Source of the DNA: Ailanthus altissimus
Taxonomy: Eukaryota; Streptophyta; Magnoliopsida; Sapindales; Simaroubaceae
Length of the DNA: 64,000 bases
Direction of reading: 5' to 3'
NCBI GenBank assembly: GCA_946807835.1
Contig: OX327686.1
Span: 5,022,001 to 5,086,000, forward strand
Under the pieces are notes generated by a model, which was not told the origin of the DNA, made no database searches, and was given only the letters and a program-made list of their open reading frames with translations. Shown here piece by piece: positions 21,341-32,726 of this stretch (position 1 is its first letter; every line of letters starts with the position of its first letter). Made by a program: the position numbers and the translations under genes.

Positions 21341-22379
21341 AAGAAATTTTTTAATTATGATAAGTCATCCACCTTATTTTTCAAGTTAAGGAAGTTTCAA
21401 TGCATAAAAAGTATCTAAGATTGCTATCTATGGTTGGAAGGAATATGAGGTAATACTTCAATGAAGTAAAGCTGAAAATGTCCAATAAAGTAAGTGTTTG
21501 GCAAGGAAAGCTCTTCTCCGGTAGAGACAAAGAAATTCTTATTAAAGCAGTAGCTCAGGCTCTACCACTTATTCCTCTCTAACTGGGATATTTTGGGGGA
21601 TGGAATCTATACAGTTCGCCCTTTAACAATTCCCCACCGGAGTTGAATTAGAGTAGAATGCCATAAGTATTTTTAAATTTTCTGGGAGCTTATGTGAGGA
21701 TCTGCAGAGATTGATAACAGGATTTTAGGATTTGAGAGACTCAGAAAAAAGGAGAATACATTGAGCTTGCTAAAGGAAACTGTGCTAATAGAAAAGCTAA
21801 TGGGACCTGGGATTCAGTGACTCTGTCTGCTTTAACTAAGCCTTACTTGTAAAATAAGGCTGGAGAATTGTACAATTCCTTGAATCTTTAACTGCAAGAG
21901 TCCTTAAGGCATGATATTTCAAGTATAGCCATTTTCTGTAAGCTAGACTAGAGAACAATCTATCATATGTGTGGAGGGGTATCCTACGAGGGAGGCAAAT
22001 ATGATAAGATGGCTAATTAAGAAAAGGGGACAGAGTTGAAATATACAATAGTAATTGGATCCCAAAAGCCTCCACCTTAAAGCTAATATATCCTCATATG
22101 CTCCCTTTTTTAGAGTAAGGTTGATCTGCTGATTGATGAGAATAATAAATGGACAAAAGAGGTAATTAAGCAGTACTTTTGGGAGGAAGATGTGAAGCAA
22201 AACCTCAGTATTACTCTTCCTTTAACAAAGTTAAGAGGACTTAATTTGTTGGCACTATAATAAAAGACGTGTGTACTTAGTAAGAAGTGGTTACTATATG
22301 GCTTTGGGTGAGAAATTTACATTGCACCAAAATCCTCAGCAACCATGGAGAAATTGTAGAGATTCATGTAAAGCATATT

Positions 22380-23260
22380 AGTCCCACAAAGGTTAAGATT
22401 TTCCTATGAAGAGCATTATCTAATTTGTTCCCCATAGCAGCTGGTCTATTCACTAAGAAAGTTGTTGATAATCCCATCTGTCAAAGGTGCCTTAAGAAGA
22501 AAGAAAGCAGTTTTCATGCTTTGGTAAAATACAAAGCAGCCAGAAGACTACACAACTGCTCTGAATATGCAAACCCGGTTAAGGGACTTTAAAGCATTGA
22601 GCTGTGGGACTTCATCCAATATGCCACAACAATTTCATTTAAAAAGGAAATGGATAGATTATTTATGATCCTAGAAGCTAAGTGTCAATTGAAGAATAGC
22701 TTCATTGCAACTGGAAAGCATAAGGATCCAATTAAGCTGGTTGAAACAGTGAAAGCATATTAGGACTCCAGCCAATTAAGAGGCTACAATCAAATAATCC
22801 CAAGTCACTGCCCTAAATCTAAAGCCACTCAAGAATGGGAAGCCCCCCACCCCAAAGGATGGCATAAGATGAGTGTGGATGATGCTACTAACTCTAAGGA
22901 AAGGAAAGCAGACTTAAGGGTGGTCATTAGGTAAGAATTGCGACGGATCCCTAGTGGCAATGGCTACTTCCTTTATTGACTTTAGTGGGGAATGTTGAAA
23001 TAGCTAAAGCATAAGCTATTTGTTTTGCCTTGAAGATTGCAGAAGGATTTGGACTAAAATCTGTACTTGCAAAGTTAGATGCTCAAAATGTGGTTGAAAT
23101 GGTGAAGGGAAATGTATGCTCTTCGAAGAAAGTTAAATGAGTAGTTAAAAACATCCAAGAAAGATTGGAAACTAAAGATTAATTTATGATGAATTACATC
23201 TTTAGATCTTGTAACGTACTAGCTCATAAGCTTGTAAAATTGGCATTTTAATTTCCATGT
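22380..23260 (+). pseudogene. LINE zf-RVT and RNase H remnant
   Basis: Around 22390-22560: PTKVKIFLWRALSNLFPIAAGL and NPICQRCLKKKESSFHAL, the zf-RVT domain. Around 22840-23250: WHKMSVDDATNSKERKADLRVVI (expected NVDAA at the first catalytic Asp) followed by out-of-frame remnants of the RNase H fold. Both contain stops. Confidence 0.75.
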
Positions 23261-23344
23261 ACTTGAATTTAGCTGGATAATTTTCCAATCTCTCTGGACT
23301 AATAAATGTCTTCTATCTTTCAAAAAAAACTTAATAAATATAAT

Positions 23345-24960
23345 CTTCGTAAAAAATTTTGTAAACCCTGTCAAGTATTTAACAAAGTAATATTACATTT
23401 TTTAAATCATATTTTAAATAAGATCATCCCCAATGATGTAACGTTTATTTATTGCATGGTGAAATAAAAGAATAAACTAATTCATAAATAATACAAATAT
23501 ACCATTTAAATGATATTGTTTTTATATTTTGGTGATAAGCCTAATAATTAGTCGTTTATAAATATAATAATTTATGTCCAGCCACATTAAATTATTGTCT
23601 ATATTTATCTGGTATATGAATTGTTTTTAATATATTATTGACCATCGTTTAAATTCAATAAGCTGTCAAAAATTCTCCAACAATTTATCCAAATATATAC
23701 ATACAAGCCGTGTACGTTACATCCATCTTACAGCCGGCCATTGCTAGGCTGTAGCCAAATTTTTATTTAATTTTCTAGAGCCAATCTTAAGTTAATTATG
23801 TCCCATTTCATAATTATACATTTACCCTCTCAATCCATTTTGAATATTTATCTTTAACTACGATATCAAACTTTTTAAGCTTTTATTTTATGTATTTGTA
23901 TTAGCAGTTTAGTGATAAAAGTACTGAATATTTTATATTGATTTTAAAATAAACATTAGTGAAAAATTGTCTCCTTTCATTTTATATATACAACTATTTA
24001 TAAGATTGTATTTTTTCATATTAAATATAAAATAATAAAACCGTCGATGACAACTCTTAATTTAAAAATGTGATAGTTCATTTCAAATTAGTGGTCAAAT
24101 TTGAATTTGATCTATCAATTATAAACTAGGAAGTGCGTGTAAAAAATTGTGTCTTAAATGAAATGATATTTACCACTTATAAATATGTGTGTTGATACCA
24201 GAAGAAGAAGATTAATAAATTGTCAAAGAATTATTTTAGAGTTCTGTTTTATAAAAATACAATCATATAAAACCAAAGTCATTTAATATTGGAGGTTCAA
24301 CCGTCATATAACATGATTGCACTAAGATAATATTCTAAAAAGGTGAAAATCTATCTTTTAATACAATATATTCTTACACGCCTTAACTTATCATCTATTA
24401 TGTATGATTTATATTTTGTGAAACATCCATTAATATTCTAAATTTTCCAACAAAAAGAGTTGATAATATATTTATTTCTATCTAAGTTCAAATTCCTCCT
24501 CTTTCATGTAATAATAATAATATTATTATTATTATACTTTTACTTTAAGAATTCCTTTTTCCTACTAAAAGTTAGTTAATTTTTATTTGAAATTCAGTTA
24601 ATTTTTATTTGAAATTCCATGATTAAAACTTTAAATTCAAAAGCAATATATAACATTGTCAATCTAATGACTAGCTACATTGCTGAATTAAGCCTAATGA
24701 ATAGTTGAAATTTTAGATCTCGTTTTTGGTTGAAAGATTCCAACCTTAATTAAATGACAAAAGTTATAAGTGGAATAAACTTAAATTTTACTATTTCAAA
24801 AATAAATGGATTTGTAAACCGTAGTATTTTCTTAATATTAAAAATTAGATTAATATTTTTTTTCCATTTTAACTTCTTAACACAGCACTACTTACATAAT
24901 GTGCTAAGGGCTAATCTTTGGAAATTTTCCAACAACCATTTAATAATTAGTTTGATAATA
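23345..24960. other. AT-rich intergenic DNA
   Basis: No credible gene. It contains short simple tracts (for example an AATAATAATAATATTATTATTATTAT palindromic stretch near 24510) and no recognised element ends. Confidence 0.5.
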
Positions 24961-24964
24961 TTAA

Positions 24965-25375
24965 AATTAGGGGGGGTGTGGGTTGGGTTCAGGTCCACTT
25001 GACCCAACCCAATCTCTGATTAGGATATATTTTAAATCCTGTCTTGACCCAATTCAATTTTAGGTCGAGATGGGATTCAATTTCAAAAAAATTTAGATTG
25101 GATTGGATTAAGCCAAGTTTCTCTCTCTCTCTCTCTCTTTAATTGGTGTAGAAATTGGATAGTTTTTTGTGGGCCTATTTAAATTTATTTTATATGTTTA
25201 TAGTTTAAATTTTAAGTTTTTTAATGTGAAGTTGAGTTTTAATTAGGTTCAACATACATATAAATATATATTTGTGTTTGAGTTTATTTGTTTAAGTCAA
25301 TTTTTAAAATATTTATTAGAGTTTTATTTTAAAAAAATATATAAATTTTTTTATTGAGCTAATTGGATTAAATAC
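24965..25375. other. G-rich hAT-like left end and CT tract
   Basis: TTAGGGGGGGTGTGGGTTGGGTTCAGG followed by ACCCAACCCAA motifs looks like the end and subterminal repeats of a hAT element. No matching right end was found. A CT dinucleotide run lies at about 25112-25137. Confidence 0.35.
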
Positions 25376-25391
25376 AGACACGCACGCATTC

Positions 25392-26706
25392 CTGTAAAAG
25401 TGCTGAATATTGCTAGATTAAACAATTTAATTTGGTATGCTGCCCTAGTACACAACGAGTACACTTTATATCGCGGGACTCCCTAAGTCCTACGTTTGAT
25501 TCGTCAAATGAAACTATTCCATGAGTCCGTAAGCAATGCCCTACGCACACGTCACGGATATACAAACCGGTGCGTTGAACCATACAAGCTGAGGTTACAA
25601 CGCATACGTATAGTCCTTCCGTCATGATATCCTGAATGTGCAGGGATATAGATTATCATCGTTAAATCCCCTTGTGCTCATCCACGTCCTATCTCCAGAC
25701 TTGTATCTCAATGAACAATATGCGTAAATTCATTTGTCATATTGTTCGACCCTGACGAAACTCTTTCCCGGGATAATTGCTTGTGGCCACAAGACTTTCT
25801 GAGATACAGTCTCGAAGCATCGGGATATCAAACTCCATATAATAGCTAACGGATCCCGTATCTGTACGCACCGAACTCCATAAGCATCGGACCATACCCA
25901 GTGACACCCAGCGGTCACACCATGAAAGGTCTGTGACATGCGTGGAACCAAAGTATGGTGGATCACTTACAAATTCACCGTGGCACTCAGGTCAAAAGAC
26001 CACGTATACTATTCAACTCGAGAGGATCCTCCGTTGACGGCTTACATTGAATATCTATTGGAGGCCTTCGTGAGTTTGTCCCATATCCAGTCCTAACTAG
26101 ATACCCATATGTTAATACGAGCTTCAAGCTCACAGTCGGTCAGGAATGACCGTCTATACCCGTAGGTACGACATATGCTGATCTATATATAAAGTATCCG
26201 CCGACAGACCCATATCGGCAGAAATAAATCAGGGACAATTATTCGATAACATACTTGCGCAACTTGCATTTTCTGGCACCCGATTGCAACTTTTGTAACT
26301 ATGCAAATACTAGTATATTCCCAGGTCTATATCCCATTACAGACAATACTCCAACTCTTGAATCTGCTGAGTATTATAACTAACTAACACTTAACTGTGC
26401 TAACATTTAGCAATTATATCTCTTAGCGTAGCTAACCATAAGCCCTTATCTAAACTCTTTAGATCTGATCCGAACTCCTTCAGTTAACACTTAACTGTGT
26501 TAACATTTAGCAATTATATCTCTCAGCATGGCTAACCGTAAGCCCTTATCTAAACTCTTTAGATCTGATCCGAACTCCTTCAGATCTACAATGTCTGTAA
26601 CGTTACATGCATAATACCATATAAATGGATATTAGCAGTTTAATGAAAATGTATACTTGTATAAATACACAAGTATATGTATATTTAGAGATAACACGTA
26701 AGCACC
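25392..26706 (-). mobile_element. GC-richer LTR-like block, probably a solo LTR
   Basis: About 1.3 kb that stands out as much less AT-rich than its surroundings. Read on the minus strand it begins TGTTAGAATCGGTGC and ends CACTTTTACA, the TG...CA form of an LTR, with a TTTATATATAGATC promoter-like box near 26190. It has many short palindromes and no long coding frame; open stretches at 25413-25625 and 25730-25966 match nothing I recognise. No clean target duplication was found, so the class remains open. Confidence 0.45.
26384..26583. repeat. 100-bp tandem duplication
   Basis: Two 100-bp copies (26384-26483 and 26484-26583) with about five differences, each starting TTAACACTTAACTGTG-like and ending GAACTCCTTCAG. 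They lie within the LTR-like block, in what would be its U3 region. Confidence 0.88.
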
Positions 26707-27089
26707 GATTCTAACAATAATATTATAATAAATTAAATATATATTAATCTACTCTCTTCGATGATTTTGATAAAATTATAATAGCATTAGATTCTTCATT
26801 GCACACGACGCAATAAAAGATCAAAATAATAAATGATTAAATTCACAATAAAATTCATTATAATTTATTACATCATATTCATAGTAAAATTTTATAGACT
26901 TACTTTATTGAATTAATTCGATTAATTGAATAATTGATTATGTGAAAGTAATAATTACTAATTTTAATTACAATTTTAATTCTAATTGACAAATCAAATA
27001 AATTATGATAAATCACTAGTTTGTTTTGCTCCTGGAGTTCCACGAGATCTGGTATTAGAGCTTGTGGCATTCCTCGAGGTATAATAAGT
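26707..27089. other. AT-rich spacer
   Basis: Mostly A/T with AATTGGAATTAAAATTG-like words near 26950. No gene or element end recognised. Confidence 0.4.
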
Positions 27090-27990
27090 TGATTATCATA
27101 AAAGATAACTTGACTTACCAAGTGTTTTTGAAAATAGTATGAAAAATCTTTTCTCGAATATTAAGGATCGGATCTAGAATAAGTTGAAAAGATGCAAGGT
27201 TTTTTTTTTTATGGCCGATCATAAAATTTTAATTAAGGTCATAATTCAGTCGATTCTAGCATATTCTATGAATCTTCTTAAACTCTCAGCCTTGCTCATT
27301 AATGAGCTTTATAAGATGATTGTCAGATTTTGGTGGGGGTGGGGACAAAGATTATAAGGTAATTCAGTGGAACACATGGCATGTTCTTTGTCGCAATAAA
27401 AAGAATGTGGTCTTGGGTTTCCAGCTTAATTATTTTTAACAAAGCTATATTGACAAGGTATGGGTAGGGACTGCTACACAACCAAAATTTCATTTTAGCA
27501 TGAGTCCTTCAAGGATTTATTTTACTAACTTGTAAATAGTAAAATGGCAGCTTCAGTGATCTAAAAGAGCCTAATTTAAAGCCGAGATCTTCTCCAAGTT
27601 TGAGTTCAATGGTACTAAATCTTAATCTACTATGATCTATGGTTTCCCAAGCCGTATACTTTTATGCCTCTCTACCCGCACAAGCTCTTAGAAAACATCA
27701 TTATTTCACACTTCTCACAGATTCAGGTGAATAAAATTTGACCCTTATTTAAAGCTCATTTTTAGAAGAGAAAGCTCAGGCAATATTAACATTCCCCTTT
27801 CCTCAACAACCAGTAATGAGTCAAGAAGATCAGCTTATATGGCATTTTGATAGGCGTGAAAAGTACTTAGTAAAAAATGGATATTGGTTTGCCACGCATC
27901 ATCAAAGCTTTACATGGAGTTCACAGTAGTCTGAACACAAAGCTTGGTGGGAAAAAAATTTGGAAACTCAACATTCCTCCAAAGGTTACA
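27090..27990 (+). pseudogene. Second LINE fragment (3' part of reverse transcriptase)
   Basis: A different LINE family from the one at 15672. Visible segments are KDRI-NKLKRCKVFFFMADHKIL, IKVIIQSILAYSMNLLKL, INELYKMIVRFWWGWG and KECGLGFP, and the fragment ends in a short zf-RVT start (LNIPPKVT). It has stops throughout and is truncated on both sides; its 3' end abuts the direct repeat at 27995. Confidence 0.8.
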
Positions 27991-27994
27991 TAGA

Positions 27995-28165
27995 GAGTCC
28001 ACGAACCACACATATATTTATATTAGTATGATATTACTCATTTTAAGTTTAAGCCCTTATAGTTTTGTTTTTGGGCTCTACCCTAAAGCCGCATACCAAT
28101 GAAGATAAAGTTAACTCCTTATATACCTATAATCTTCTTAATTCCTTATCAATGTAGGACTTTAT
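27995..28165 (+). repeat. Direct repeat, copy 1
   Basis: Begins GAGTCCACGAACCACA and ends AATGTAGGACTTTA. It matches 28328-28498 at a constant offset of 333 bp. The TAGGACTTT ending resembles common plant LTR/MITE-type dispersed repeats. Confidence 0.8.
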
Positions 28166-28327
28166 TTTTTTTCTTAACAATCCTCCCCTCGAGCAAAAGA
28201 TCATTGAGCCTTCACTCAAACGATATTTTTCATTTATTTATCTTTCACATAGAAAGATCTCGCTCTCTTTTTTGTACTCATCTTTTACTTATCTTCACTA
28301 TGTTGTAAGCGCTCACTTTTATGTAGG

Positions 28328-28498
28328 GAGTCCACAAACCACAATATCTTTATATTTGTATGATATTATTCACTTTGTGTGTAAGCCTTCATGGTTTTGC
28401 TCTTGAGTTCTACCCTAAATGACTCATACCAATAAAGATATAATTAACTTCTTATATACCCATAATCTTCCTAATTCTTTGCCAATATAGGACTTTGT
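28328..28498 (+). repeat. Direct repeat, copy 2
   Basis: Begins GAGTCCACAAACCACA and ends AATATAGGACTTTG, about 80 percent similar to copy 1. The spacer between the copies (28175-28316) is related to 29935-30145, so the whole area is built from one dispersed repeat family. Confidence 0.8.
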
Positions 28499-28499
28499 T

Positions 28500-29300
28500 T
28501 ACTTTCTGATAAACACTTGAAATTACATATTTAATAAGAGTTTTATATTATTGTTTTGTATTATTAGTGTCTTTAACCCCCATAACTTAAGTATGTTTAC
28601 AATATTGTACCTAATTTGTTTTTAACTGTTTTGTGGTAGATTTGATAAAATGGACATAACTTTCTACCTAAGAAATCAATTGGAGTGATTCTTAATCCTA
28701 TAAAGAGCTGACTTAATGGGCTAACATATTGTATTTTACAAGACATTTGAAATCCGAGCGTTTAGATGGTGAAAATGACCTAAAACAGAACTGATCTGTA
28801 GTACAAGCCCAATCTGAACAGTCATCAGTATTTTATCCATAACTATAGAAATACGTATGTAATACGTATAAGACAACTTAATTTAAAAAGATAAGAAACT
28901 TATCTACAATTTTGATATTTTGGATGACAGCTAAATCGGACCACATCAATTCTAAATTGGACAATCAAATGTTGCATTAATGATAATCAATGCAAATTTT
29001 TTACCACCTTTCTCGACTTTTATCATCCACCTCATTTGTCTTGATTTATCCATGTTTTTCTATAAATAGGTGGCTTGTTTATGCCCAAAGCATATAATTA
29101 GAAAGCTAGATTTTAATTCAAAATACTTTTTTTATTATCTCTTTATAATATTATTTCTCTTGTTTACTAATCTAAAATTATGTTATCTCCTCTTCCATTT
29201 CTTTTCTTTTTATTTAATTTTATTATGTTTAAGTAATTTTCTTTATGTTAAGGTGAAATGATGAAACTCTTATTAAGGTAATAAAATATAATTAACTCTT
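28500..29300 (+). mobile_element. Possible LTR (TATA at 29060)
   Basis: Non-coding block with a strong TCTATAAATAGGTGGC promoter-like box at 29060-29075 preceded by a C/T-rich stretch, typical of plant LTR promoters. No gene follows that it could serve. Ends and target duplication not identified. Confidence 0.35.
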
Positions 29301-30430
29301 ATTCATGAATTTAATGTTTCATTATTAAGTTATGCAAATTTATATATGATATATTTATTTTGTTTGTAATATTAATATTTTTTCTTCTAAAGTGGTGTAT
29401 CTTAATTTATTATAGACAATTTTTATAGCTAATACAATGAATTCTTGAAACCATTTATAAGATTTGACGTATATATCCTTTTTTGTAAAGTGAGAGCTTT
29501 GATTTATTATAAACAAATATAAATATTGGCACAATAAATACTTGAAGTCATTTATAAGATTTGGTGTATAATAATTAAAAAAATAAATATTAGTTAATAT
29601 ATAAATGATGATAAACTTTAATTATTATATCTTCTGGTTGAAACCTCTTTCGTGTGAGAATTTCAATTGAGTTATAAAAAGAGTTAAATATATTTTTACT
29701 AATATACCAAGAGTGGATTCTCCTAAACTTAAATTTTATTTTAATTGATTAATTAAATTAATATTTACAAAAATCTTATACTACATTAATTATCTTTAAA
29801 GTATTTATAATTTATAATTTTAATTTCATTTCTTTGTAGATTAACCCCATTCTCACCGAATTATTTATTATTTTGACAATCCTATACTTGAAATTAAACT
29901 CTTATATTTTGAACCTGTCACTTTCTTAATAACCTTCCTCTCAAACAAAAAATCTTCAAACTTCTTCTCAAACGATATTTTTAAACTATCTATCTTTCAC
30001 ATAAAAAAATCTCGTTATCTTTTTTAGAACTCTTCTTATACTTATTTTTATCATAACGATATTTTTAATCTATCTTTCACATAAAAAAAATCTCGCTATC
30101 TTTTTTAAAACTCTTCTTATACTTATTTTTATTACATTATAAACGCACACCTTACATGAAATCCAAAATATAACCTACCTTAAAAACCTACTTCATCAAA
30201 TCAATTCCTTATCACTGCATCAGCAACAAGGAAGAAGATGTGGTAATTCTCGTGTGATACTTTCTAAATGTTGAAAAAGGTTTTTCTAAGTTTTTATTTT
30301 TCCCATTACGAAGAGTTATATGATCGGTTAAGAATGATGTTTCCATTTAAACAGAACTACTATTTATTTTGATAATTGCATATTTTGAGTTGGAAAAGGA
30401 TCATAACCAAGCATACGGAAATTCATAAAC
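29301..30430. other. AT-rich spacer with an 84-bp tandem repeat
   Basis: No gene. At 29971-30136 an 84-bp unit (AACGATATTTTTAA, then CTTTCACATAAAAAA) is repeated twice. The same words occur at about 28220-28310. The glutaredoxin 3' untranslated region probably ends in the last few hundred bases. Confidence 0.5.
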
Positions 30431-30694
30431 TTTCTAATAAATAAATAAAACAGGCATTGAGTTCTCGCCCCATCTATTTCACTGACAGCAAACAGTGTCC
30501 CTGTCGTGATGACGAATTGAATATAAAAACAAGCATTGAGTTCTAGCTAAATTCAAACTTACTCTGCCAATTAATAACTGAATCCCATATTACTATTTCA
30601 TAGATCATCCTTGTCCTTCAAAGTGTCGCATCTAAGCTTAGCAAGTTTGCTGACTAGCACCTTGCACCCGAAGCTGGCACTACAGCAAATCCGC

Positions 30695-32603
30695 TCAGAG
30701 ATCTTCTTTATCCTTAGCAGCTATACCTAGAATCTTAGCCAGTTTCCCACTTTGATATGCTTCAACTGTATCTGAAACAGACATATCAAGGAGCTCTCAA
30801 GTGATTTCAATCTTAACCAATTTTTCATTGGGATGAAGAAAGGCAAGTAAATTCTTTTGCATAGAAAATGTTAAGTTACCATCTGAGCCTCCAATGTGCT
30901 TTCCATTTATGAACACCTGTGGTACAGTGCGCCTCCCGACAATCTCACTCAAGGCATCCTGAATGTTCCAGCCATCCTCTGCAATTAATAAGACAGGTCT
31001 TCTTGATTACTCCGGGTACATCCATGCAGATGCACACACATGTGGAACTTTTACACTAGGATCATCAAGTCAAGTCTAGAAAGCTCTTAGTTGATAAAGA
31101 TAATGTGGAAAACTAATGCTAAATCAAAGATGACGCAACGTTAAGCCCTCTAGTCCGGTTATTGCAAATGTAAGTCAAGATATTCAATGTCGTAATCAAT
31201 TAATAACCAGTAGGTCATAAGTGCTAGAAACAAAAGAACTAAGCGTGAAAAACAAGAAATCAGAACAGTAATATTGTGGAATGCTCATTCGATGATCCGG
31301 ATGCCAGTTCACAAGTCTATTCAATAGCCTTCAAATTTCACTTCTCTTCCAACACCTCACTTTGCATAAGCTCTTATGTTATTAAAAGCTTCCTATTTTC
31401 TTGTAGATCAATGAACTATTCTTGTACCTTACAGAAACATCAATGAAGTATTTGTAAACAAACCTCTCTCATCAAGCTCAATGATATGTGGAACCTGGTT
31501 CAGTTCTTTGAAAACGGATTTTGCCTTTCTACAATACCTGCAGAATATAGAGAAGGAGAAATAAGTACAAACAATTGAAAAGGTGTACATAATAATACAG
31601 CTCAATTAAATTGTTGGTGTTAAATCAAGTTGCTCGGTGACAAAAAGGTAAAAACTACAATAAGATTTTAGTTCTCCAAATTTCAACAAATAAAGAGATG
31701 CACCAACCATTCCATGGAAAAATCATAAGTTTGCAGTGTTTTACATACTAGAAAGTCATTCTAAGTCATAGCGTCATGAAAAATGCATATAACCACACAT
31801 ATTAAAATCATGTGACTTAGTGATGCCATAGAAGCCATTATTGCAGAAAAATTTCAACAACTTCAAACACATTTCAGTAAAACCTGACCCCAAAATTATG
31901 ACCATCTTAACAAATGATTGGAGTGATTTGAGAAAGCTTATACGCTATATTAGCAAAAATAAATAAATAAATAAATAATGTAGATTTGCTTTCAAGGATA
32001 TGCATTCTGCCTTGACAGAGGAAACCCCACAAAATGGACTTCTCATATTATTAACAGCAATTATCATTCTAATGATAAAAAACGAAAACAAAAACATGTA
32101 AAAAGGTCAATAAAATTCGAAACCTACATTCTCAGATCCCAAGAGCATTTGCCATTTACATCTCACAATCAAATCTTCATTCATAATTTTAAATGACGGT
32201 ACTCAACAACGCTGTTTTACATAGAAAGAATAACTGATGAGCAACCAATTCCATATGACAGCATCAATTTGGTCAAAATCTAGCCTAATCTTTAAGATAA
32301 CAATAATTTAAATTAAAAAAAAAAACCACGTTTCTAGAAATTCTTAACAATACCCAGATACCGAATTCAAGGGCGAGAAAAATAAATAAAAGAGGAAACG
32401 AGTGAAAAGTAAAAAGAATGGTACGGGCAATAAGACTTCGAGAAGATGACGATCTTGTGGGAAGAGATAGTCTTTTTGACAAAAGCAGATTCTGGGGATG
32501 CAGCAGAAACTCCACCACTAAAAGATGAAGATGCGCACAGCAGAGAGCTCGCGATCGTTACTGTTATTACCGACATCACCAGTCTTCTCGCACTCACCGC
32601 CAT
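30695..32603 (-). CDS. GRXC4: Glutaredoxin, CPYC class (GRXC4-like, 142 aa, 4 exons)
   Basis: Glutathione-dependent disulfide oxidoreductase. Exons on the minus strand are 32603-32425, 31537-31464, 30978-30880 and 30771-30695; all have GT-AG borders, phases close, and the product is 142 residues. The N-terminus has a hydrophobic segment (about residues 8-28), as in GRXC3/C4 proteins, which suggests secretory-pathway targeting or a membrane anchor. The active site CPYC is at residues 59-62 and is split by intron 1. TVPQV (102-106) carries the cis-proline and GG (114-115) completes the glutathione site. The C-terminus [16 protein letters not shown] is typical of GRXC4 and not GRXC3. ATG 32603 is the first in-frame ATG and gives the normal length. 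No defects are seen. Confidence 0.93.
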
Positions 32604-32676
32604 TAAAGAGTTTTTTTTTTCTTTTTTAACTTTTCTCAACCGATGCAGTAAGCTAGCTTTTCAACTTGGTTTCTCC

Positions 32677-32679
<3 letters not shown>

Positions 32680-32720
<41 letters not shown>
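32680..32720. repeat. (TA)n microsatellite at the glutaredoxin promoter
   Basis: About 20 uninterrupted TA units, ending 77 bp upstream of the glutaredoxin ATG. No separate TATA box is visible between the array and the start codon, so the array may itself act as the TATA element. Confidence 0.9.

Positions 32721-32726
<6 letters not shown>

Larger units (their letters stand above)
15672..23330 (+). mobile_element. Full-length degenerate LINE (L1-type non-LTR retrotransposon)
   Basis: About 7.7 kb including nested insertions. Flanks TTAATGAATATAA (15659-15671) and TTAATAAATATAA (23331-23343) match at 12 of 13 bases, as expected for a LINE target duplication, and the 3' end closes with a short A-rich tail after TTCTATCTTTC. 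Plus-strand remains in order are an ORF1 with N-terminal DUF4283-type region and zinc-knuckle trace, AP endonuclease, reverse transcriptase, zf-RVT and RNase H-like domains. Every domain is interrupted by stops or frameshifts. Nested in it are an LTR-like insertion (16340-17045), a 160-bp tandem duplication and a solo LTR. Confidence 0.85.

Noticed and set aside
25392..26706. Endogenous pararetrovirus as the source of the GC-richer block
   Set aside because: No movement, coat, protease or reverse transcriptase segment is visible, so there is no support beyond composition.
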